Positions 34,253 through 43,164 of a DNA stretch of 64,000 nt are shown here, piece by piece. A program made the translations under genes and the position numbers. Position 1 is the stretch's first letter, and every line of letters begins with the position of its first letter. The notes beneath the pieces are model-generated. The model did not search any database. It had not been told where the DNA came from and saw nothing but the letters and a program-made list of their open reading frames with translations. Source of the stretch: Gammaproteobacteria bacterium (GTDB lineage Bacteria > Pseudomonadota > Gammaproteobacteria > Steroidobacterales > Woeseiaceae); the NCBI GenBank assembly GCA_030429005.1, contig JAUIDP010000001.1, positions 1-64,000 of the forward strand, in the 5' to 3' direction.

Positions 34253-35047
34253 GTGACCGAACCTGCGCTCATCGACATACACGATGCGACGGTGTGGCGT
34301 GGCGACACTTGCGTATTTGAAAATTTCAGCCTGAATATTCCGCAGGGGCAGCGGATCGCGATCCTGGGACCAAACGGCTGTGGCAAGACCACGCTGCTGA
34401 AGACCATCAATCGAGAGCTGTATCCGGTTGTGCGGCCCGGGTCCTGGATCCGCATCCTCGGTCGTGAACGCTGGAACGTCTGGGACTTGCGCAGGCAGAT
34501 CGGAGTACTTTCCCAGGACTTGCATAACCGCTACACGCCAACAACCAGCGCACTCGAAGTTGTCGAGTCGGGCTTTATCTCGAGTATCGGTGTTCACGGC
34601 ATTCTGGCCGGGACCATCAGTGCCGCACAGCAACAGTTGGCACGTTCCGCACTGGAGTCGGTCGGCATGTCCGGCTACGAGTCCACCGAGTTACGCAGCA
34701 TGTCGACCGGCCAGCAACGACGCTGCCTGCTGGCCCGCGCGCTGGTGCACGAGCCGGCAACACTGGTCCTGGATGAGCCGACGGCAGGACTGGATATCTC
34801 CGGCAGTTTCGACTACATCCGACTGATCGGCGCGCTCGCCCGAAACGGGAAAAACATCGTAATCGTGACGCACCACCTCGGCGAGATTCCACGCGAGGTC
34901 GAGCGTATCGTCCTCCTCAGGGATGGCGCGATTGTCGCCGATGGCAGCAAGGAAGAGACGCTGACGGACCAGTTGCTGAGCGAGGTATTCGCGACGCCGG
35001 TCCGGGTCGGGCGTCATGACGGCTACTACTCCGCCTATCCTGGCTGA
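34253..35047 (+). CDS. ABC transporter ATP-binding protein without adjacent permease
   Basis: A 264-aa ATPase. Walker A is GPNGCGKTT near residue 40, Q-loop VLSQDLHNRYTPTT, signature LRSMSTGQQRRCLLARAL (variant of LSGGQ), Walker B TLVLDEPTAGLD and H-loop IVTHHLGEIP. It resembles the YlmA/ModF-like soluble ATPases that often lack a partner. The GTG start at 34253 is consistent with family length. Upstream is the DUF4760-like gene, downstream a NERD protein; no permease or binding protein is nearby. Confidence 0.88.
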   Translation: MTEPALIDIHDATVWRGDTCVFENFSLNIPQGQRIAILGPNGCGKTTLLKTINRELYPVVRPGSWIRILGRERWNVWDLRRQIGVLSQDLHNRYTPTTSALEVVESGFISSIGVHGILAGTISAAQQQLARSALESVGMSGYESTELRSMSTGQQRRCLLARALVHEPATLVLDEPTAGLDISGSFDYIRLIGALARNGKNIVIVTHHLGEIPREVERIVLLRDGAIVADGSKEETLTDQLLSEVFATPVRVGRHDGYYSAYPG

Positions 35048-35117
35048 TTCCGGGGCGAAACCCGAAAACGTGATCTGCTACGATTCTTACGCGCCGAAAT
35101 TAACTTATTCTGGGAGC

Positions 35118-35819
35118 ATGTTGATGCTGATTCGCTTTGTCGCCGCCTGTTTGCCGCTGATTGCGCTGCCTGCGCTCGCGGCCGAGTCGACGGTGGCGAC
35201 CGGCATTACCAATGTTGGCCCGGCAGCATTCATCTTCACGATTGCAGGTGCGCTGTTGTTAACCCTGGTGTTTCGCAGCACTGCCAACCATGTTGTGGCT
35301 TACTGCACACGCTGGCTCGGCACGCTGAGAATCCGCCGCGCGTTGCGAAAACGCAGCCCGAACGTCCTGCACGACTGCATACTGCCGGGCGCCTACGGCG
35401 GCCTGACCCGGATCGATCACGCAATCCTGACTGCGGGCGGCATTCTCTGCATCCAGACCAAGCACTACAACGGCATCGTTTTCGGCGATGCGGACGAAGC
35501 CCAGTGGAATAACGTTGACGGGACCGCCAGGCGCCGCTTCCTGAACCCGTTGATCCAGAATGAGGGCCGCACGCGTGCTGTGCAGAAAATTCTTCCGGAC
35601 GTGCCGGTTGCCAACCTGGTTGTGTTTACGGGCAAAGTCGAGTTTCCGACACCACCACCGGCCAATGTCATACGTATTGGCCAACTCGACAGCTACATTG
35701 CCAAGTTCATCTTCGGTCCAAGCAGGATCAAGGACTGGGACGCAGTGTGGCTGTCATTGCAATCCGCCGTACTCAAAGATGAGGCATCGCGCAAGGATCT
35801 GCAGGCCCAAATCGCCTGA
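35118..35819 (+). CDS. NERD (nuclease-related) domain membrane protein
   Basis: A 233-aa protein from ATG 35118 (or 35124, better spaced from GGGAG). A signal-like first segment (LIRFVAACLPLIALPALA) and a second helix (AAFIFTIAGALLLTLVF) precede a NERD domain at about 75-190: LHDCILPGAYGGLTRIDHAILTA and GILCIQTKHYNG, with IDH and QTK as the candidate nuclease residues. The role is unknown. The tracked start at 35016 overlaps the ABC gene and is unlikely. Confidence 0.82.
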   Translation: MLMLIRFVAACLPLIALPALAAESTVATGITNVGPAAFIFTIAGALLLTLVFRSTANHVVAYCTRWLGTLRIRRALRKRSPNVLHDCILPGAYGGLTRIDHAILTAGGILCIQTKHYNGIVFGDADEAQWNNVDGTARRRFLNPLIQNEGRTRAVQKILPDVPVANLVVFTGKVEFPTPPPANVIRIGQLDSYIAKFIFGPSRIKDWDAVWLSLQSAVLKDEASRKDLQAQIA

Positions 35820-35870
35820 TCGATTCCTTTATACTGCGGCCTTCAGACACGTTGAAAAGTCGCGGCACTC

Positions 35871-36914
35871 ATGAGGTTCGATCAAGAACAATTACAGACC
35901 TGGGGACGTCGCATAGCGATTGGTTTTGCCGGTCTGGTTGTCACCGGTGCTGTCGTAATCTACTGGCTTTGGACTGACCGACCGGAACTGGCTGAGATCG
36001 ACTGGCAGCCGTACCCGCTCTACGAGTCCCGAGGCGATGCCGTCACCGTAACATGGCTTGGCGTATCGACCTTGTTGTTCGACGATGGCGACTCGCAAAT
36101 CCTGGTCGACGGCTTTTTTTCGCGGCCATCCGTCGCCGACATTCTTTTCGATGCCAGGGTGCAAAGCAGCGCGGCGGAAATCAACCGTATACTCGATGAA
36201 TACCGGATGCACCGACTGGCAGCGATTATTCCGGTGCACTCGCATTTTGACCATGCCATGGATATCGGCGCCGTTGCGAATCGCAGCAGCGCCTCCATCA
36301 TCGGTTCGGAATCGACAGCCAATATAGCGCGCGGGGCCGGCGTACCTGAAGACCAGATCGTTATCGCTGAAACTGACAGCGTCTACGAGTTCGGCAATTT
36401 TTCCGTGCAACTGATTGCATCCGCTCACGCGCCACTGGGCTGGGGCGGGACAGTCCCGTTTGCGGGCAGTATTGACGCACCGCTGGAACTGCCCGCAAGA
36501 ATCAGCGCTTTCCGTGAAGGCCGGTCATATTCCATCGTCGTCGCGCACCCGCAGGGTACGACCCTCGTGCAGGGCAGTGCCGGGTTTCTGCCCGGTTCGC
36601 TCGATAAGGTGGTGGCCGACGTGGTCATGCTCAGCACTTTCGGTCTCGAGAATTTCGGCCACGAATATACGGAGCAGTACTGGCTGTCGCTGGTGACGTC
36701 GACCGGGGCGACCCGCGTCCTCCCGCTACACTTCGAGGATTACACGCAACCGTTCGGAACGATCAAGCTGAGCCCCCGCATCATCGACAATTTTCCGGAC
36801 GCCGCCGCCTTGCTGGGCCGGATTCGTGACACATGGGACAACGACACCCGCCTGCACCTGCCGGAATTCGGTACGCAACTGGTGCTCTATCCGCCGCCGC
36901 TGCCTGACGCCTGA
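35871..36914 (+). CDS. Membrane-anchored MBL-fold metallo-hydrolase
   Basis: A 347-aa protein. An N-terminal transmembrane anchor (IAIGFAGLVVTGAVVIYWLW) precedes a metallo-beta-lactamase fold: VTWLGVSTLLFDDGDSQILVDG near 60 and the metal motif HSHFDHAMD near 124, with further ligand candidates SAHAPLG and LPLHFEDYT. It is periplasm-facing by topology. The substrate is unknown; UlaG/NAPE-PLD-like relatives act on phosphoesters or lactones. Its 3' end overlaps the convergent GIY-YIG gene by 28 nt. Confidence 0.85.
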   Translation: MRFDQEQLQTWGRRIAIGFAGLVVTGAVVIYWLWTDRPELAEIDWQPYPLYESRGDAVTVTWLGVSTLLFDDGDSQILVDGFFSRPSVADILFDARVQSSAAEINRILDEYRMHRLAAIIPVHSHFDHAMDIGAVANRSSASIIGSESTANIARGAGVPEDQIVIAETDSVYEFGNFSVQLIASAHAPLGWGGTVPFAGSIDAPLELPARISAFREGRSYSIVVAHPQGTTLVQGSAGFLPGSLDKVVADVVMLSTFGLENFGHEYTEQYWLSLVTSTGATRVLPLHFEDYTQPFGTIKLSPRIIDNFPDAAALLGRIRDTWDNDTRLHLPEFGTQLVLYPPPLPDA

Positions 36915-37210
36915 CGCTGCTTCGGCGTGGCAATAAACTCGGCCAGCGATCGCCGCCCGGCAACCAGGTCTTCCTTGACTTCCTTCTGCAGCGCTTTGAG
37001 CCGGTGTTCGACCTTCGATGCCTGGCTGCGGTCCCCGACCTCGTGCTCAAGTACCAGCCTGAACGGGCCCCGGCCGCGCAGGTATTTCGCGCCGCGTGAC
37101 GTCGTTTCGTGATCGGCCAACCGCCGGGCCACGTCTGTCGCTATCCCGGTGTACAGGCTGCCATCCGCACATCGCAGTATGTACACGCTATAGGCCGGAG
37201 CGCTTGCCAC
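36887..37210 (-). CDS. GIY-YIG domain protein (YhbQ/UPF0213-like)
   Basis: A 107-aa small nuclease-fold protein: YSVYILRCADGSLYTGIATDVARRLADH carries the GIY-YIG variant (VYI-YTG), the conserved arginine and the following H, with the glutamate in ASKVEHRLKAL. GTG 37210 is preferred (GGGG 6 nt upstream, length close to YhbQ); the tracked start at 37333 would overlap the upstream gene by 86 nt. Probable DNA-processing role, unproven. Confidence 0.88.
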   Translation of the reverse strand: MASAPAYSVYILRCADGSLYTGIATDVARRLADHETTSRGAKYLRGRGPFRLVLEHEVGDRSQASKVEHRLKALQKEVKEDLVAGRRSLAEFIATPKQRQASGSGGG

Positions 37211-37247
37211 GAAAGACCCCGTCAGTTGCCAGGCGCGCCGGTTCCGG

Positions 37248-37619
37248 TCAGGCGTTGCCGCCGGCGAGCGTATCGCCGAGCACGCGAAATGCGCCGCGCT
37301 CGATACTGACACCGTTTTCCGGCGTGTCTGCAAAAGTCAGCACGATTCGGGTTGCACCGTCGAGCTCCTTGGCGGCTTCGTGCAGCGTCAGGGTCAGGGT
37401 ATTGCCCATCAGTTCTGCCTGCCGGATCAGGTCATGACCGCCAAACTGGTTCTCATTGATTTCGATGTACATCGACTCGTCGAAATCTTCCTCGATCGTT
37501 CGCATCAGCAACAGGTAGTCGTTGATATCGCCTTCAGGCGTCGTTTTCGCGAAGAACAGCATGGTTGCGTTGTCGCGAACGTCAAAAGCGACGGTATCGT
37601 AGTGGCGGCTGACAGTCAT
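37248..37619 (-). CDS. Conserved hypothetical, Imm10-like in pattern
   Basis: A 123-aa acidic protein with no signal or membrane segment. The order of motifs MRTIEEDFDESMYIEINENQFGGHDL and NTLTLTLHEAAKELDG recalls the Imm10 immunity-protein fold, but no toxin gene is adjacent and the assignment is from memory of the pattern only. It lies 37 nt upstream of the GIY-YIG gene in the same direction. Confidence 0.6.
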   Translation of the reverse strand: MTVSRHYDTVAFDVRDNATMLFFAKTTPEGDINDYLLLMRTIEEDFDESMYIEINENQFGGHDLIRQAELMGNTLTLTLHEAAKELDGATRIVLTFADTPENGVSIERGAFRVLGDTLAGGNA

Positions 37620-37709
37620 CGTGTTCCCGGGCCCAACGGCTAAGCGCCCAGTCTACGCCATCGCGCAGCTTGCCGCGACCGGCGCCAGCCGCTACCGTCT
37701 GACAATGAG

Positions 37710-38471
37710 GTGTCCTGGCTAGTGTCGCTGCGAATGCAGGTCATTCTGACCGTCGTGGCCGTCCTGGTCAGCGCGGTCTTCCTGTTTACCGACCCGGTAC
37801 CCCAGGATCCGGCCTACCATACTTTCAGTGACACCAGGAATTTGTTCGGTATCCCGAATTTCTGGAACGTCGCGTCCAACCTGCCGTTCCTGCTGGTTGG
37901 CGCCGCCGGATTGTGGTTCCTGCAGCAGCAAACGCGACAGGTTTGTATTGCCGGCGCAGAACCTGCCTACCGGGCCCTGTTCGCAGGTGTCCTGCTGACC
38001 GCTTTCGGCTCGGCGTATTATCACCTGGCGCCTGGCAACCAGACCCTTGTATGGGACCGACTGCCGATGACAATTGCTTTTGCCGGGCTACTGGCCGTCA
38101 TCGCCGCCGAGTACGTGTCGGCCAGCGCCGCGCGACGCCTGTTGTTGCCGCTGCTGGTCATTGGCCCCGCCTCGGTCGCCTACTGGGCCTGGACCGAGGC
38201 GCAGGGCGTCGGCGACCTGCGCCTGTACGCCCTCGTGCAGTTCATACCGATGCTGATGATCCCGGTCCTGTTGCTGACACACCAGCCGGCAATCGGCGAA
38301 CGCCGGTATTTCTGGTGGATGCTGCTTTTTTACGTGCTCGCAAAAATATTCGAATTTGCTGACCCGTCCGTTTTCGCCCTTGGCAACCTGGTCAGCGGCC
38401 ATACGCTGAAACACCTGGCGGCAGCCATGACACCGGCGGTGTTTTTGTATGCCCTTGCCCGCCGCCGCTGA
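37710..38471 (+). CDS. Ceramidase-like (CREST superfamily) membrane hydrolase
   Basis: A 253-aa protein with about seven transmembrane helices. CREST/alkaline-ceramidase features: YHTFSDTRNLFGIPNFWNVA near residue 36, with Asp/Asn and Ser positions, GSAYYHLAPGNQTLVWDRLP near 100, and a C-terminal GHTLKHLAAAM. These give the conserved His, Asp and Ser set of zinc-dependent membrane hydrolases. The bacterial substrate is unknown; sphingolipids are not implied. The first codon is GTG; an ATG (37734) is the alternative. Confidence 0.8.
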   Translation: MSWLVSLRMQVILTVVAVLVSAVFLFTDPVPQDPAYHTFSDTRNLFGIPNFWNVASNLPFLLVGAAGLWFLQQQTRQVCIAGAEPAYRALFAGVLLTAFGSAYYHLAPGNQTLVWDRLPMTIAFAGLLAVIAAEYVSASAARRLLLPLLVIGPASVAYWAWTEAQGVGDLRLYALVQFIPMLMIPVLLLTHQPAIGERRYFWWMLLFYVLAKIFEFADPSVFALGNLVSGHTLKHLAAAMTPAVFLYALARRR

Positions 38472-38534
38472 CTATTTACGTCACCGGGTCGCGCCGGTAC
38501 CATGCGGCGCCTGATCGCGACGTTTGGAACGGCA

Positions 38535-39434
38535 ATGAGCAAAGCTTCCCGAATCGATGGCAAGGCAATGGCCGCGGAGTTGTCCGCACAGGTCACCAGC
38601 GAGACCGCTGCACTGCTTGAAGACCACGGCCTGGTACCCGGACTGGCGGTTGTCATTACCGGCGAGGATCCGGCCAGCCAGGTGTACGTACGCAACAAGA
38701 AGCGCACGGCCGAAGCCTGCGGGTTTCATTCTGTACAGCACACGCTCGCCACCGATGTCAGCCAGGAAGATGTGCTTGCACTGATCGACCGCCTGAACAA
38801 CGACATGGATATTCACGGCATCCTCGTGCAGCTGCCACTGCCAGCGCACCTCGACGAACAGGTCGTTACGCAGGCAATTTCGCCCGCCAAGGACGTTGAC
38901 GGTTTCCACTACGTCAACATCGGCAAGCTGACATCGGGAAACACAGGCGATGCGTTCATCCCGTGCACGCCGGCTGGCTGCATGCTGATGATCGAGAAAC
39001 ACCTGGGCAAGGATCTTTCGGGCAAACATGCCGTAGTCATCGGACGATCGAACATCGTTGGCAAACCGATGGCCAGTTTGCTGCTGCAGCAAAATGCTAC
39101 GGTAACAGTGACTCACAGCCGCACCAGCGACCTGCCTGCCGTCGTGCGCGAGGCAGACATTGTCGTCGCAGCCGTCGGCCGGCCCAACATGGTGCGGGGT
39201 GACTGGATCAAGCCTGGCGCAGTGGTGATCGATGTCGGCATCAACCGGATCGAAGTGACCGAGAACGGGGAGCAGAAATTCAAGCTCACCGGCGACATCG
39301 CATACGATGAAGTCTGCGCCGTTGCCGCTGCCGCGACGCCAGTGCCGGGCGGTGTCGGTCCGATGACAATCGTCATGTTGATGGCCAATACGCTGCGTGC
39401 AGCGCGCCTGTCCGCCGGGCTCGAATCAGCCTGA
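38535..39434 (+). CDS. folD: Methylenetetrahydrofolate dehydrogenase/cyclohydrolase
   Basis: A 299-aa bifunctional enzyme of one-carbon metabolism that converts 5,10-methylene-THF to 10-formyl-THF via NADP. Signatures: [17 protein letters not shown] with the catalytic Lys, [49 protein letters not shown] and [12 protein letters not shown]. The ATG at 38535 (MSKASRIDG) fits the family better than the tracked 38502 start. Its 3' end overlaps the convergent TonB-domain gene by 9 nt. Confidence 0.96.
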   Translation: MSKASRIDGKAMAAELSAQVTSETAALLEDHGLVPGLAVVITGEDPASQVYVRNKKRTAEACGFHSVQHTLATDVSQEDVLALIDRLNNDMDIHGILVQLPLPAHLDEQVVTQAISPAKDVDGFHYVNIGKLTSGNTGDAFIPCTPAGCMLMIEKHLGKDLSGKHAVVIGRSNIVGKPMASLLLQQNATVTVTHSRTSDLPAVVREADIVVAAVGRPNMVRGDWIKPGAVVIDVGINRIEVTENGEQKFKLTGDIAYDEVCAVAAAATPVPGGVGPMTIVMLMANTLRAARLSAGLESA

Positions 39435-39833
39435 TTCTGCTGCCGGATCCTCGATGGCTACCGGGTCCAGTCGGAATCGAAATTTCCGGCAGGTCTTGAT
39501 ATTGCTGAGAACCTCGTCGTCGCCCAGCGGCTCGTAGCTGGAGGCGCGCACGGCCTGGATCGCAGGCTTCTCGAACCATCGGTGGCTGCTGGAGCGCACG
39601 GCGATACGCGACGTTCTGCCGCCCCGGTCAACATGAAAACAGACTTCGACATCGCCCTGCAGCCGTTCTTCCAGCGCACGCTCGGGATAGACCGGGACGA
39701 CGGTTTGCAGCGGCACCCGGTCGCCGCCCGGATCCAGCAGGTGGACAATATCAGTGTCGTCCTGTGCTGCGACGGCCAGGGCAAACAGCCACAGCACAAC
39801 AACCAACGCTACCTGCCTACCCGTCATCATCAT
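39426..39833 (-). CDS. TonB C-terminal domain protein
   Basis: A 135-aa exported protein. The signal peptide or anchor ([16 protein letters not shown]) is followed by a TonB-C fold: [52 protein letters not shown]. It lacks the proline-rich linker of true TonB, so it is probably a stand-alone periplasmic TonB-C protein. The start is one of three tandem ATGs overlapping the stop of the upstream TPR gene, implying coupling. Confidence 0.8.
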   Translation of the reverse strand: MMMTGRQVALVVVLWLFALAVAAQDDTDIVHLLDPGGDRVPLQTVVPVYPERALEERLQGDVEVCFHVDRGGRTSRIAVRSSSHRWFEKPAIQAVRASSYEPLGDDEVLSNIKTCRKFRFRLDPVAIEDPAAESG

Positions 39834-40338
39834 TGCCGGCACCGGCATCGCGGCGATCGTCAATCACAATGCTGGGCGACACCGGATTGGTGGCATCCAG
39901 GTACATGCGCCTGACGGCCTGCAACGTATTCGAATTCGGGCTGATCTCTTCGCCTATTCGCAGGTCTGCGTCGGCTTCGGCAAATCGCCGCAGCCGGATA
40001 TAAATAAGTGCACGATTGCTGCGAGCGCGCCAGTGCCGGCCGTTCTCTTCGATGACCTCGTTGCAATGTTGCAGGCCGCGCTCGTATTGCTTCAGTAACA
40101 CGTAGCCTGCGCACAGGTTCGAGTGGGCTGCCTGGCGCTCCTGAGCGGAGTTGGACTGAGAGAGTCCCAGCAGGGTCAGCCGTACACCTTCGGCCGCATC
40201 ACCGGCCCGCAACGCATCGACGCCGTCCTGCAGCGCAGTGTTGCTTGGCCCGAGCACTGTCTTGTTGTCTTGCGCATGGACGGCGCATGGCAACAGAAAA
40301 AGCAGACAGACTGGCCAGATCGAGCGTAATGCCTTCAC
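39817..40338 (-). CDS. TPR-repeat secreted protein
   Basis: A 173-aa protein with a signal peptide (SIWPVCLLFLLPCAVHAQ). Three tetratricopeptide-like units span about 35-140 (ALQDGVDALRAGDAAEGVRL, HSNLCAGYVLLKQYERGLQH, ALIYIRLRRFAEADADLRIG). It ends in an Asp-rich tail. It is periplasmic and likely forms a unit with the TonB-C protein that overlaps its 3' end, and with the CBS gene just upstream. Confidence 0.82.
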   Translation of the reverse strand: MKALRSIWPVCLLFLLPCAVHAQDNKTVLGPSNTALQDGVDALRAGDAAEGVRLTLLGLSQSNSAQERQAAHSNLCAGYVLLKQYERGLQHCNEVIEENGRHWRARSNRALIYIRLRRFAEADADLRIGEEISPNSNTLQAVRRMYLDATNPVSPSIVIDDRRDAGAGNDDDG

Positions 40339-40340
40339 GT

Positions 40341-40769
40341 CTATCCGCTGATGTAGCTCTCCAGTTGCTGAATCTCTTCCTGCTGATCGGCAATGATCGC
40401 CTTGACCAGGTCGCCGATGGAGATCATGCCGACGACACGGCCGTCTTCGACGACGGGCAGGTGCCGGATCTTCTTCTCGGTCATCATCTCCATGCAGTTG
40501 TTGACCGTTTCGGCATCGGATGTCGTTATGACGTCGCCAGTCATGATGTCGGCGACCGGTGTCTGGTCCGAAGCCCGGCCCTTGACGATGACTTTGCGGG
40601 CGTAGTCTCTTTCCGACATGATGCCGCGCAACTGGTCATCCTGCATGACCACCACCGCCCCGATATTCTTTTCTGCCATGACGCGAATCGCGTCCAGGAC
40701 CGTGTCGTCCGGTCTTACCGAGATGATCTGTCGTCCCTTGCGATCGAGAAGGTGCTTGACTAGTTTCAC
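40341..40769 (-). CDS. Tandem CBS-domain protein
   Basis: A 142-aa cytoplasmic protein with two CBS motifs forming one Bateman module (residues about 10-65 and 75-130: IGAVVVMQDDQLRGIMSERDYAR, IRHLPVVEDGRVVGMISIGDLVKA). These usually bind adenine nucleotides. GTG 40769, with GGAG 5 nt upstream, is chosen over the tracked start. The partner is unknown. Confidence 0.9.
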   Translation of the reverse strand: MKLVKHLLDRKGRQIISVRPDDTVLDAIRVMAEKNIGAVVVMQDDQLRGIMSERDYARKVIVKGRASDQTPVADIMTGDVITTSDAETVNNCMEMMTEKKIRHLPVVEDGRVVGMISIGDLVKAIIADQQEEIQQLESYISG

Positions 40770-40898
40770 GCTGACTCCCCTTAAAGCCTGGCCTACTCTC
40801 ATTCTAGCAGCCCGGCACGGCGTCGGCCGGCACACCAACCGGTGTCCGGACGTCTGCGTGAATTTCTTTTTAAATCAGACGATTAAGCGGTCGGTGGT

Positions 40899-41606
40899 CT
40901 AGTCGTCGCGACTGACCTTGCCGCGAACATCGGCAATACGAACACTGCCACTGCCGGCATCGATGATGTCGAGATCCTGCGCGACGTCCCGGACATCAAT
41001 GCTGCCGGAGCCATCATCGATCGTTACCGTACCACCGACGGTTTGAATGCGAATCTCCCCCGAACCGTCTTCGACGTCGACGTCACCACTGACGTCGATA
41101 ATCGTTATAGGGCCGGAACCGTCGTCGATGACGACGCTCCTGGCGCCGTTAATGTCAATCGAGCCGGAGCCATCATCGATTTCCACGTCCGCGCGCATGC
41201 CTTTGACGAGGATCGAGCCGGAACCGTCATCGATGAACAACTCCACACTATCGGGCATGCTGACGTCGATATCGATGCTCGCGGAATCCCCGTCGAACCA
41301 GGAATTGTCTTCGAAGTGTGCTTCCAGGATCGCCTTGCCGCGCTTTTTCTCAAGGCTCAGGACCAGTTCCCTGGCGAGGAAGTCGCGTGCACCTTTGTCG
41401 TCATCCGGCACGCGAATAGTCGCTTTGGCCAGGATCTCGTCACTTGTGGCGATTCCCGTGACGACGACGCTGCCGGCTCCGGAGTCAATCTCCAGAATTT
41501 CAACGCCGTCTGCGTCCAGAGCGAGATCCCTGTTCTCCGTGTAACCGTTCCATGCGGCACAGGCCAGGCTGCTCGCAAACATTGCCATAACTACAAGGCT
41601 GCGCAT
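40899..41606 (-). CDS. Secreted beta-solenoid-like repeat protein (DUF4097-like)
   Basis: A 235-aa exported protein with signal peptide about 1-18. The second half has six near-regular repeats of 17-20 residues, each opening with (I/V)(D/E)DGSGSI and ending in an alternating hydrophobic strand (DDGSGSILVKGMRADVEI, DDGSGSIDINGARSVVI and so on). This is the DUF4097 beta-strand repeat style. The repeated DGSG loops may bind calcium. The DNA repeats are diverged, so this is an old expansion. Confidence 0.8.
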   Translation of the reverse strand: MRSLVVMAMFASSLACAAWNGYTENRDLALDADGVEILEIDSGAGSVVVTGIATSDEILAKATIRVPDDDKGARDFLARELVLSLEKKRGKAILEAHFEDNSWFDGDSASIDIDVSMPDSVELFIDDGSGSILVKGMRADVEIDDGSGSIDINGARSVVIDDGSGPITIIDVSGDVDVEDGSGEIRIQTVGGTVTIDDGSGSIDVRDVAQDLDIIDAGSGSVRIADVRGKVSRDD

Positions 41607-41683
41607 TGCTGCCTCCTTATCAAATAACGGTGACTGTAGTTATTAGACGCCTGCGCCGGTAAATTGGTTGCAACGCCGGGCGG

Positions 41684-43033
41684 TCAGTCCGCAATACGAA
41701 TCTGCCGCAGGCGTTCCTCGAGATCGGTTGCCGGGTGCCAGCGACCGCGCAGCATGACTCCGTGCACCCGGCGTGTGTTGCTGATGTCCAGCAGCGGATT
41801 GGCGTCCAGCAGCACGAGGTCGGCATCCCGCCCGACCTCGACGAGCCCGGTATTGCTGTCGAGATAATCAGCCACGTGCACGGTTCCTGTCGCGAGCGCC
41901 GCGTAGGGTGACAGGCCTGCCTCGACCAGGAACGCGAGTTCCTGGTGGATCGAGAATCCGGGCACATTGAAAACCTGTGGCGCGTCCGAACCCAGTAGCA
42001 GCCCGGCACCGGCATCGTGCAATGCCTTGATAATCAAGCGTCGCAGGCGGATTGCCTGGCGGGCATCCTCCGCGTCGAAGTCCTGGTCGCTTTCGAGGCT
42101 CTGTTTGACCCGCGCCCACTGTTGCACGGTCGCCACGGGCATGAAACGCATCTCCGGCCGGCTCGTCAGTTCGGCGACGGTCACTTCCGAAACCCGGTGC
42201 TCGAACAACGATTCTGTCGGCACGTTCCAGGTACCAGCAGCCGCCGTCTGCGCTGCCAACTCGGCGATTCGCTCCTCGCCTAACTGGTCCGCGAGCAACA
42301 CACCAAAGAAGCCACCGTAACCACCGCTGTTGTCAGCGTCGGCCGGCATCAGCGCCGGCAGGTAGCCGTCCAGGTGATCGATCGTGCTGATTCCGGATGC
42401 AAGGGCATTATCGAGGCCTACCGCTTCGGGCACGTGGCCGGCGAAAGGCATACCGAGTTCGTTCGCCGTCTCGGCAATTGCTGCAAATTCTGCGGCACTC
42501 AAGCCAGGGTGAATCTTGATAAAGTCGTAGCCGGCATCAAACTGAGCCCGGACCTTGTCCGCACCATCCTGGGCATCGCGCACCGAGTTGCCGTTCATCG
42601 ACGGACCGGAAGTCACCAGGCGCGGACCAAAAACAGAGCCATTTGCCAATGCTTCGCGGAGCTGCAAATGCGATGGCTGACCCAGCATACCGCGCACGAG
42701 AGTCACGCCGTTGGCCGCAAACAGTGTTAGCGTCCGGTCGAGATCGGGCGAATTCGCTCCCGGGAGATGCGCATGCATTTCCGCGAGTCCCGGCAGCAGG
42801 TACCGATCCGTTCCGTCAATGACCTGGATGTCTTTCGGTAGCGGGGTGGTGTCCACCGGGCCGATCATGTCGATTCGGCCATCCCGGACAAGCACTGTCT
42901 GCGCAGGTTTCACCTGGTCATCGCGCATCGAAATGACATTCACATTGATAAAGGCGGTGATTTCCGCCCATGCCGTCGTTGCGGTTGCCAGCAACAGAAT
43001 GCCGGCCACGACGATTCGACCTGTACTTTTCAT
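41684..43033 (-). CDS. Exported amidohydrolase-family enzyme
   Basis: A 449-aa metal-dependent hydrolase. ATG 43033 has a strong ribosome site (GGAA) and gives a signal peptide (VVAGILLLATATTAWA); the tracked start is about 115 codons too long. Amidohydrolase motifs: PGLAEMHAHLPG (HxH) near 82, FIKIHPG near 174, FAGHVPEAVG near 198, STIDHLDGY near 219 and LLLGSDAPQVFN near 350. It may be an imidazolonepropionase-like or prolidase-like periplasmic enzyme; the substrate is unknown. Confidence 0.88.
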   Translation of the reverse strand: MKSTGRIVVAGILLLATATTAWAEITAFINVNVISMRDDQVKPAQTVLVRDGRIDMIGPVDTTPLPKDIQVIDGTDRYLLPGLAEMHAHLPGANSPDLDRTLTLFAANGVTLVRGMLGQPSHLQLREALANGSVFGPRLVTSGPSMNGNSVRDAQDGADKVRAQFDAGYDFIKIHPGLSAAEFAAIAETANELGMPFAGHVPEAVGLDNALASGISTIDHLDGYLPALMPADADNSGGYGGFFGVLLADQLGEERIAELAAQTAAAGTWNVPTESLFEHRVSEVTVAELTSRPEMRFMPVATVQQWARVKQSLESDQDFDAEDARQAIRLRRLIIKALHDAGAGLLLGSDAPQVFNVPGFSIHQELAFLVEAGLSPYAALATGTVHVADYLDSNTGLVEVGRDADLVLLDANPLLDISNTRRVHGVMLRGRWHPATDLEERLRQIRIAD

Positions 43034-43164
43034 GGGCAGTTCCTGTTCGGGAGACAATCCTTGTTTGAGGACAATCCGCTGCTCGAGTTCAACCGTCCCG
43101 TATAAAAATCGGTAGCCTCGTGCCTCGCCCGGTACCCGAGACCGGCAGCGAAACCGACCAGTCG

